A DNA stretch of 16,422 nucleotides, taken from the NCBI GenBank assembly GCA_017628435.1, contig JAGBZE010000132.1, positions 1 to 16,422 on the forward strand, in the 5' to 3' direction. This document shows, piece by piece, positions 7,408 to 13,516 of the stretch. The first letter of the stretch is position 1; the number at the start of each line of letters is the position of its first letter. Under the pieces are notes generated by a model, which worked only from the letters and a program-made list of their open reading frames with translations, had not been told where the DNA came from and searched no databases. The position numbers and the translations under genes were made by a program. Source of the stretch: Akkermansia sp. Lineage in GTDB: Bacteria; Verrucomicrobiota; Verrucomicrobiia; Verrucomicrobiales; Akkermansiaceae.

Positions 7408-8659
7408 TGCCGCCCTTCTGATTACGATTCTGTTCCGCCTTCTGGCGTTCTTCCCGGGAGGCCCCAACCGGCAAGCGGAACGAGGGCGTGGCCGGCACCT
7501 TCACGCCAGAAGCCAGCTGCTGGCTGATTTTCTTCTTCAGGTCCACGGCATACTTATAATCACAACAGCCGGCAGGCAGTTCCTCACCACCAGCGCGCAT
7601 GTGAATCTCTACGCGGCGATTCAGAGCCTGAGCATCACGATCCCCTGTTGTAACGGCCAGCGGCATGGAACTACCGCAGGAGCGGATGTACACATTCTCC
7701 ACCGGTACACCATTGCCCAGCAGCCATTCACGCACAGCAGCAGCACGCTGCAGGCCCAGCAGGGCATTGTACGCAGCTCCACCAATACTGTCCGTATGGC
7801 CCTCAATCACGAAGTATGTATCCGGGTTCTTCTGAATCAGCGCGGCCAGCTGCAGCATAGTGATTCGTGCAGAGTTCTTCATCTGGCACTCATTGAACCC
7901 GAAAAGCACATCAGCCCCCAGGCGGGCCACACCCGACTTAGCCCCCAGGTTCTCCATACCCATGAGCTGGGAAAGACTACGCGTGTCACCAGGCAGATTG
8001 ACATTACCTGCATCTGTGGCAGCCTTGCGGAGCTCCTGCTCCATCAGAGATGAAGCATCCTCCAGCACCTCGGACTGAGCCTGGGCTGCAGCCACCACCT
8101 CGTTATTATTCACGGGCGTGGGCTCAGGAATTGCCAGGGCATCCTCGCTCAAATCCTTTGTCTGCAGCGCGCTCACGTCCAGCTGGGCCGGCGGCACCTC
8201 ACTCACGGGGGAAACCTCCTCCACAGCCAGCACAGGTTCTGCCACAGCAAGCTCCGTGGGACCAGGAGCCATCACCAGCTCAGGCACGTCAACATCCAGG
8301 ATATCAATTTCCTCGGGCTCGTGCTTAATTTCCTCTATTTCCTCCTGCTGTTGCTGCTCAACAATCGTCTGTTCCTGAGCCTCCTGTAGTTCCTCCTTGG
8401 GCGGATTCTTCACCACCACACGGATAACCTCCTCATCCTTAATCTTCTTCGGAACATCCGTCAGTGCCCCCAGTCCAAGAATGGACAACGAAGGGAAATA
8501 CATCCACAGCAGGGCATGCACCACCACTGCAGCGCTTGCAGCCCCCATGGCAAGTGGCACCATATCGCGCTGGCGGGTCAATTCATACCCGTTGCGGCGG
8601 CGGTTACCCACGCGCTTTCGCACATTCACGGTCTGGTCACTGGCAGCGTAAGAATCCAT
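7397..8659 (-). CDS. Membrane-anchored protein with acidic/proline linker and OmpA peptidoglycan-binding domain
   Basis: This 420-residue protein has three parts. A basic cytosolic N-terminus (residues 1-33) is followed by one transmembrane helix (about 34-55, 'PLAMGAASAAVVVHALLWMY'). A long Glu/Gln/Pro-rich linker (about 70-240), reminiscent of TonB or TolA, leads to an OmpA/MotB-type domain (about 248-355). The latter contains 'EGHTDSIGGAAYNALLGLQR' and 'NRRVEIHMR', with Asp290 and Arg305 at the positions that bind diaminopimelate in OmpA-like domains. It probably ties the inner membrane to peptidoglycan. The C-terminal tail (356-420) is basic and low-complexity. It starts 10 bases after the stop of the hydrolase-like gene and overlaps the HAD gene by 11 bases, consistent with one operon. 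Confidence 0.85.
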   Translation of the reverse strand: MDSYAASDQTVNVRKRVGNRRRNGYELTRQRDMVPLAMGAASAAVVVHALLWMYFPSLSILGLGALTDVPKKIKDEEVIRVVVKNPPKEELQEAQEQTIVEQQQQEEIEEIKHEPEEIDILDVDVPELVMAPGPTELAVAEPVLAVEEVSPVSEVPPAQLDVSALQTKDLSEDALAIPEPTPVNNNEVVAAAQAQSEVLEDASSLMEQELRKAATDAGNVNLPGDTRSLSQLMGMENLGAKSGVARLGADVLFGFNECQMKNSARITMLQLAALIQKNPDTYFVIEGHTDSIGGAAYNALLGLQRAAAVREWLLGNGVPVENVYIRSCGSSMPLAVTTGDRDAQALNRRVEIHMRAGGEELPAGCCDYKYAVDLKKKISQQLASGVKVPATPSFRLPVGASREERQKAEQNRNQKGGNGR

Positions 8660-8669
8660 GGAACTGAAT

Positions 8670-9782
8670 TTAAAGTCTGATTCGGGAAGAAGTAAGATCG
8701 GGTCTGGCCGGGTCGCTCACACGGGGAGCCTCCACAGCATCCACCACGCGGTCATTAATCCAATGCACTATTGAGCTCATTGCGCTGTCCTCGTCATCGA
8801 GCAGCGACACAGAAACAGATTCATGGCGGGCTCCACGCCCAAAGGTCACCTCGCGGATAGAAACCCCGGCAGGGTCATTTTCGGAACGCAGCGTCCACAC
8901 ATCACGCTGGTCGCAAGGCAAGCGACGATAAATCGTCATGGCGTCCTTAAAATTGCTCACCGGACTGTCCTGCATCAGATTCACCACCAGCACCGGTACG
9001 TTGCGGTCTACATCCGCCGCACGCTCCACAGGAGCCACGTCAAAACTTTCCATACCGGCAGTGCGGCGAATGCGCTGATCCATCAGCCACATCACCACCG
9101 GGCGCAGCAGACTTTTCGGCATGGTACGCTCAACCGACTGGCGAAGAGACGCGTAGGCATCAATGGAGACCAGTCCGCGGATACGCGGTTCCATGGCCGT
9201 TGCCTGCAGCAGAAGCGCAGCACCATACCCCTGCCCCACAGCAGCAAAAACAGGGTCTGCCTTGCCGGAGCGGGCTATCACTGCATCCAGCAGCATCGGC
9301 ACATCCCGACATTCCTTCAGGCCATGCGTACAGTACGGCCGACGGTCTGCCACCCCTCGCGGTTCCCAGAGAATACAGGTAAGCCCCGCTGCCGTCAAAG
9401 ATTCCGCCACGGGAAGAGCCGAACGGATACCGTGATCCCAGTCCACGCAGACCAGCACATAGTCAATCTGGTGCAAACGCTCCACCGGTGCGTTCATCAA
9501 ATCGCCAATCACACTCAGCTGGCGGGAAGACTCTTCGCCATCCTTCACAGCGATTACAGCTTGCACATCGCCACCATCCCAGCCCTTGAAGGTGAACGGT
9601 TCCATCCGAAGCCCGGGTGCACGGCGGGGCACGTTAGTGTAACCCACATATGATTGATTCAGCGGTGCCAGCACAGGCTCAACTAAATCATTGATATAAA
9701 ACCAGGTAGACACACCTCCCCACACCGCTGCAACAAACGCGATGCTCATCAGAAATCGTCTGACTCGGCGGGGCTTCGACAT
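8670..9782 (-). CDS. Membrane-anchored alpha/beta-hydrolase-fold protein lacking the nucleophile
   Basis: This 370-residue protein has an uncleaved signal anchor (about residues 10-30, 'FLMSIAFVAAVWGGVSTWFY') and an alpha/beta-hydrolase domain. Visible landmarks are the strand and turn 'CILWEPRGVADRRPYCTHG', like the 'D.RGhG.S' loop of lipases and peptidases, and 'AAVGQGYGAALLLQA' at the nucleophile elbow. There the usual GxSxG reads G-Q-G-Y-G (183-187), so Gly185 replaces the catalytic Ser. The domain is therefore probably non-catalytic, or uses a different residue. The ATG at 9782 is preferred to one at 9836 because the promoter's -10 box lies between them, only 9 bases upstream. It heads an operon with the OmpA-domain protein and a HAD phosphatase, suggesting an envelope role. 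Confidence 0.75.
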   Translation of the reverse strand: MSKPRRVRRFLMSIAFVAAVWGGVSTWFYINDLVEPVLAPLNQSYVGYTNVPRRAPGLRMEPFTFKGWDGGDVQAVIAVKDGEESSRQLSVIGDLMNAPVERLHQIDYVLVCVDWDHGIRSALPVAESLTAAGLTCILWEPRGVADRRPYCTHGLKECRDVPMLLDAVIARSGKADPVFAAVGQGYGAALLLQATAMEPRIRGLVSIDAYASLRQSVERTMPKSLLRPVVMWLMDQRIRRTAGMESFDVAPVERAADVDRNVPVLVVNLMQDSPVSNFKDAMTIYRRLPCDQRDVWTLRSENDPAGVSIREVTFGRGARHESVSVSLLDDEDSAMSSIVHWINDRVVDAVEAPRVSDPARPDLTSSRIRL

Positions 9783-9791
9783 GTCGCGGAC

Positions 9792-9820
9792 ACTATACCA
9801 AAGCTCGCCCCATTCCGCAA
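9792..9820 (-). promoter_or_regulatory. Promoter of the hydrolase-OmpA-HAD operon
   Basis: On the minus strand TTGCGG (9815-9820) and TATAGT (9792-9797) are 17 bases apart, and 9 bases separate the -10 from the ATG at 9782. The -35 box lies inside a 28-base dyad (9807-9834). Confidence 0.65.
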
Positions 9821-9834
9821 TTGCAAAATGGGGC
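9807..9834. promoter_or_regulatory. Dyad-symmetric element over the -35 box (candidate operator)
   Basis: GCCCCATT (9807-9814) is mirrored by AATGGGGC (9827-9834), and the inner palindrome GCAATTGC (9817-9824) shares exactly the same centre. Only the two bases between the arms do not pair. No T-run follows on either strand, so a repressor-type operator is more likely than an intrinsic terminator for the flavoprotein gene ending at 9870. Confidence 0.45.
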
Positions 9835-9869
9835 ATCGCTCAAAAATTCACAGCTCAGCCGGGCGCAGC

Positions 9870-10484
9870 TCAACGGATGAAATGCGTCCAGGCACGGGGT
9901 TCTTCCAGCTGCGGATGCGCCGGGCCGGCGGCAATGCACTTCATCACCCATGCCAGATTCTGCCCCAGGTGGCGCAGCGTCTGCGCGCCTTCAGCATCCA
10001 TCTGCACCTCACCCGGACGCATGCCGTAAATCATGTTCCAGTAGAACGAGCTGACGAGGGGCTGGTTATTGTAAGTGATGTACTTGTTAAGGCGGTCGAG
10101 CGTGGTGCTGGCACCGCCGCGGCGGGCCACAGCCACCGTGGCACCGGGCTTATAGGCCAGCTTGGCACCGGCAGAGTAATACAGGCGGTCAAGCAGTGCG
10201 CAGAGGGAGCCATTCGGCCCGGCAAAATAGGTGGGGCTGCCCAGCACAACGGCGTCAATGCTGTCCAGCTGATCATAAATGTAGTTATACAGCTTATCAT
10301 TCATGCCGCAGCGGCCGGTCTTGAGGCACTGGCGGCAGCCGATGCACCCCTGCACCGCCTGTGGATCAATCTGCACAATTTCCGTCTCCACACCGGCAGC
10401 GTTCATAGCCCCCGCCACCATGGAAAGAGCATGGAACGTGTTACCTTTTGCATTCGGACTACCATTGATAAGAAGAGCTTTCAT
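9870..10484 (-). CDS. Iron-sulfur flavoprotein / NADPH-dependent FMN reductase family
   Basis: This 204-residue flavodoxin-fold protein begins 'MKALLINGSPNAKGNTFHAL', the FMN phosphate loop of the NADPH-dependent FMN reductase family. The cysteines C47-x2-C50-x2-C53-x5-C59 in 'GCIGCRQCLKTGRC' fit the compact [4Fe-4S] motif of iron-sulfur flavoproteins. 'VLGSPTYFAGPNGSL' is the second FMN-binding stretch. It probably transfers electrons in a redox or detoxification step; the partner is unknown. The ATG at 10484 is chosen because the family N-terminus begins exactly there and the promoter's -10 box ends 7 bases upstream, although the frame is open to 10574. It is a single-gene unit divergent from the ankyrin gene. 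Confidence 0.88.
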   Translation of the reverse strand: MKALLINGSPNAKGNTFHALSMVAGAMNAAGVETEIVQIDPQAVQGCIGCRQCLKTGRCGMNDKLYNYIYDQLDSIDAVVLGSPTYFAGPNGSLCALLDRLYYSAGAKLAYKPGATVAVARRGGASTTLDRLNKYITYNNQPLVSSFYWNMIYGMRPGEVQMDAEGAQTLRHLGQNLAWVMKCIAAGPAHPQLEEPRAWTHFIR

Positions 10485-10491
10485 GTTTTGC

Positions 10492-10520
10492 AGTCTACCA
10501 CGCCACGCATGCTGACTCAA
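10492..10520 (-). promoter_or_regulatory. Promoter of the iron-sulfur flavoprotein gene
   Basis: On the minus strand TTGAGT (10515-10520) and TAGACT (10492-10497) are 17 bases apart. Just 7 bases lie between the -10 and the ATG at 10484, the shortest distance in the window. Confidence 0.55.
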
Positions 10521-10609
10521 GGAAATAATATGCAACAGCAATTCTTCCGGAAAAGGGCAGAAAAGCAACCTCATCTGCCGCTAACCATTGATTTTTTTTT
10601 TACTTACGC

Positions 10610-10637
10610 TTGACACCCTCACTATCTCCTATACAAT
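10610..10637 (+). promoter_or_regulatory. Strong sigma70-type promoter of the ankyrin-repeat gene
   Basis: A perfect TTGACA (10610-10615) lies 16 bases from TACAAT (10632-10637). The start codon is 15 bases after the -10 box, giving a leader of about 8-9 bases with no room for a Shine-Dalgarno. A run of ten T (10592-10601) just upstream of the -35 could act as an UP-like element. Confidence 0.75.
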
Positions 10638-10652
10638 ATGAGTGCATAAGCC

Positions 10653-13436
10653 ATGAAACGCCCCAGCCAGAAGAAACTGAAGAAGAAGCTGTTTGATGCG
10701 GTCTATGATGACAATCTGCCCGCCGTGTTTGAAGCACTGAGCGACGGAGTCGACATCGACGCTCGCGACGAGGATGGCTGGACGGCGTTGATGATTGCGG
10801 CGGATAGAGTGAGTGCAGGCTCCGGGTGGGTTCTGAGAGAACTTCTGCGAATGGGGGCCAATCCAGCCCTTGCGGCACACGATGGCACCACGGCGCTGAT
10901 GCTGGCCGCTGTCAACAACCACGCCGAGCTCCTTCCCATGCAGCCCGAGCTGGTAGCCGCACGCGATGATTCCGGCCAGGATGCCCTCATTTATGCCGCG
11001 ACGGAAGGAAAGCACCAGAATCTGCGGCTGTTTCTGGCGCATGGAGCCACACCCCTCACCCAGGACGAAAACGGATGGACAGCTCTGCACTACGCTGCCA
11101 ATGCGGGGCATGCAGAATGCGTCTACCACCTGCTGAAATCCGGTGCTCCTGTCAATGCCGTTAGCGAAGATGGACTTTTCACGCCCCTGCACCTCGCCGT
11201 GCAGAGCAAGCACGCCCGCTGTGTTCAGCTGCTCCTGCGCTACGGGGCAGATGTACACTGCACCAATGGCATCGGGCAGACGCCGCTTTCAGCCGCTGCC
11301 GAAGGAGGGCTGGTGGAATGCCTGCGGCTTATTCTGCACGAGCACCCCAACCTGCCGGAAGCCGCACTGAACAAGGCCATGCAGATTGCCGTGGAGGAAG
11401 GCCATGCCGAATGCCTGCGCATGCTGCTGCGCCACGGTGGGAACCCCTCTGCCCACAATGAGGATGGCCTGCCCCTGCTCTGTCAGTCTGCGTTCTACGG
11501 ACAGACCGACTGTGTGGAGCTTCTATTGGAGCACGGAGTATCGGTAAATGAAACTGATGCTCAGGGACACACGCCGCTTTACCACGCCTCCGGCGAAGGG
11601 AGAACCGTCTGCGCGGAATACCTGATGGAACACGGTGCCACACCGCTGCCGGCAAAGGGTATACTCGACAAACTTTCCCGCTTCGGACGCAAACTCGGCA
11701 ATCAGATGATGGCAGCCATTCAGGAAATCCCTGTCGATGAAGACGCGGGAGAAACACTCCTCATGGTGGCCGCAGCCCAGGGGCGTATCGACTTCATGCG
11801 GCAGGCGCTGAAAGATGGCGATTCAGTAAACGATGCCAACGGGCACGGATGGACTTCCCTGCACTATGCTGCCTTTCACGGACAGGAGGAGGCCGTCGCA
11901 TTCCTGCTGAAGAAGGGTGCCGACCCGCTCTGGCAGGAAACGCAGGATGACGACGAAGATGATGAGGAAGACGACGAGGAGGAGAACGATAATGATAAAA
12001 GCGATACCCCCATCCAGATTGCCCTGGAGCGAGGTCACGCCGCGTGTCTCCAGCTCATGCTGGAAGCGGTGGATACCCCCCAGCTGAATGAATGGCTGTG
12101 CACCGCAGCCTCGCATGGCCGGATTGAATGCATCGAGGTGCTTCTGAATGCGGGAGGAGATATCTCCACTCCGTTCATTTACCAGACACCTCTTATATGC
12201 GCGGCTGCGGGCGGGCATTGCACATGCCTGAAATATCTGCTGAGCAAAGGCGCCGAACTGCAGCAACGCGCCCTGAACGAAGCCGCCGCAAACGCCCAGG
12301 CCCGCATGGTGAAGCTTCTGCTGGAGCTGGGGCTCTCCACCCAAGACAAACCTGGCACCATGACTCCTCTCATGGAAGCGGCTCAAGGCGGTAGTGCCGA
12401 ATGCGTGCAGCTTCTCCTGGAGCACGGTGCAAAGCCGAACACACGGGGAACGGATAACTGGCCGATGCTCATCTTTGCATCCCTGGGCACCAACGCGGAA
12501 TGTACCCGGCTTCTACTACAGGCCGGTGCCAAGCCTGACAGCCGCAGCAAGGTAAAACTGAACGCACTCCACTATGCGGTGTTCTATAACCAGCCGGAGA
12601 CGGTCGCCGTGCTGCTGGAACACAAGGCAGACCCCACCCTGCGGGATAATTCCCTCCATACCGCGCTCGACACCGCCATCAGATACGATTATACCGAGTG
12701 CATTCAGCTGCTGGCGGAATGCCAACCTTCCGGAGAGGAATGTCAGGCCTACCTTTCCTCCGCACTGGAGCAGGCCCTGACCTCCGGCAAGGCCGAACTG
12801 GCGCAATTCCTCATCCAACAGGGGGCTGACCCACACGCAGTGAATGATGTCGGCTTCTGCCACCTGATGCACGCCGCGCGCAGCGGAAACCCGGATTGTG
12901 TCCGGCTGATGCTCGCCCAAGGCGTATCAGTGAACCCCAGGGGAACAAACGCCACATCGGCTCTGCACATGGCAGCCGAAAGCGGCAGCGCAGAATGCGT
13001 GCAACTTCTGCTGGATACCGGAGCCGACCTTAACAGCAGCAGCCTCACCTGCCCCACCCCGCTTCATTATGCACTGGACAGCAATCACCTCGAGTGCGCC
13101 CAACTCCTTCTGGAACGAGGCGCTGAGCCCGATACCGAATCGTCTCCGGGGTATACACCGTTGCACGGAGCCGCTGCCGCATCCCCCGAATGCCTGAACC
13201 TCATCCTGAAATACGGGGTACGCGTCAATGTCCGCGAAGAGGACACAGGCATGACTCCGCTCATGAAATGCGCCCGATACGGCCTTCCTGCCTGCGCTGA
13301 AATTCTCCTCCGGCACGGTGCCGACCCGCATCTCAGGAACAACGAGGGGCAGACCGCCCTCGATATAGCCCGCAAACGGGGAGCCGCCGGCATAGTCCGC
13401 GTTCTCAAGAAAGCCATGGAGCGCAGCGAGCCCTGA
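10653..13436 (+). CDS. Large ankyrin-repeat protein (about 26 repeats), cytoplasmic
   Basis: This 927-residue protein consists almost wholly of ankyrin repeats. I count about 26 units of the form 'G.TPLH.AA..GHAECV.LLL..GA.P' from residue 45 or so to the C-terminus, for example 'NGWTALHYAANAGHAECVYH' and 'TMTPLMEAAQGGSAECVQLL'. There is no signal peptide or membrane segment; the N-terminus is very basic (MKRPSQKKLKKK). A highly acidic insert (about residues 431-451, 'DDDEDDEEDDEEENDNDK') interrupts the eleventh-to-twelfth repeat junction. In about 17 repeats the residue opening the second helix, usually Ile or Val, is Cys. No enzymatic domain is visible, so it is presumably a protein-binding scaffold; the partner is unknown. 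It has its own strong promoter and precedes ligA by 80 bases. Confidence 0.92.
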   Translation: MKRPSQKKLKKKLFDAVYDDNLPAVFEALSDGVDIDARDEDGWTALMIAADRVSAGSGWVLRELLRMGANPALAAHDGTTALMLAAVNNHAELLPMQPELVAARDDSGQDALIYAATEGKHQNLRLFLAHGATPLTQDENGWTALHYAANAGHAECVYHLLKSGAPVNAVSEDGLFTPLHLAVQSKHARCVQLLLRYGADVHCTNGIGQTPLSAAAEGGLVECLRLILHEHPNLPEAALNKAMQIAVEEGHAECLRMLLRHGGNPSAHNEDGLPLLCQSAFYGQTDCVELLLEHGVSVNETDAQGHTPLYHASGEGRTVCAEYLMEHGATPLPAKGILDKLSRFGRKLGNQMMAAIQEIPVDEDAGETLLMVAAAQGRIDFMRQALKDGDSVNDANGHGWTSLHYAAFHGQEEAVAFLLKKGADPLWQETQDDDEDDEEDDEEENDNDKSDTPIQIALERGHAACLQLMLEAVDTPQLNEWLCTAASHGRIECIEVLLNAGGDISTPFIYQTPLICAAAGGHCTCLKYLLSKGAELQQRALNEAAANAQARMVKLLLELGLSTQDKPGTMTPLMEAAQGGSAECVQLLLEHGAKPNTRGTDNWPMLIFASLGTNAECTRLLLQAGAKPDSRSKVKLNALHYAVFYNQPETVAVLLEHKADPTLRDNSLHTALDTAIRYDYTECIQLLAECQPSGEECQAYLSSALEQALTSGKAELAQFLIQQGADPHAVNDVGFCHLMHAARSGNPDCVRLMLAQGVSVNPRGTNATSALHMAAESGSAECVQLLLDTGADLNSSSLTCPTPLHYALDSNHLECAQLLLERGAEPDTESSPGYTPLHGAAAASPECLNLILKYGVRVNVREEDTGMTPLMKCARYGLPACAEILLRHGADPHLRNNEGQTALDIARKRGAAGIVRVLKKAMERSEP

Positions 13437-13450
13437 ATAACGGAGCAATT

Positions 13451-13487
13451 TGCCCGCAGACGAAGCGCGGCATTGACCTTGCGGGCA
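13451..13487. promoter_or_regulatory. Inverted repeat between the ankyrin gene and ligA
   Basis: TGCCCGCA (13451-13458) and TGCGGGCA (13480-13487) are perfectly inverted around 21 bases that contain the ligA -35 box. There is no T-run after it, so it is at best a weak terminator of the ankyrin gene or a regulatory site. Confidence 0.3.
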
Positions 13488-13502
13488 CGGGTGTGATATG
13501 AT
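13473..13502 (+). promoter_or_regulatory. Promoter of ligA
   Basis: TTGACC (13473-13478) and TATGAT (13497-13502) are 18 bases apart, and the -10 ends 14 bases before the ATG at 13517. The predicted leader is about 7-8 bases and has no Shine-Dalgarno. Confidence 0.6.
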
Positions 13503-13516
13503 GCAGCGCAATTGCC

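Noticed and set aside
8823..9653. 276-codon plus-strand frame rich in His/Arg
   Set aside because: It is antisense to the hydrolase-like gene and has no domain or start signals.
9783..9836. 18-residue N-terminal extension of the hydrolase-like protein (start at 9836)
   Set aside because: The extension would be encoded by the promoter region itself, and the signal anchor starts properly at the 9782 ATG.
10556..10601. Hairpin GGCAGA/TCTGCC followed by T10 as an intrinsic terminator
   Set aside because: Twelve bases separate the stem from the T-run, the stem is only 6 bp, and no plus-strand gene lies upstream to be terminated.
10638..10649. Mini-ORF ATG-AGT-GCA-TAA just before the ankyrin start, as a possible regulatory leader peptide
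   Set aside because: It begins directly after the -10 box, so its ATG lies upstream of the expected transcription start and would not be in the mRNA.
10629..11258. 209-codon minus-strand frame over the ankyrin gene start
   Set aside because: It runs antisense through the ankyrin gene's start and promoter and has no recognisable features.
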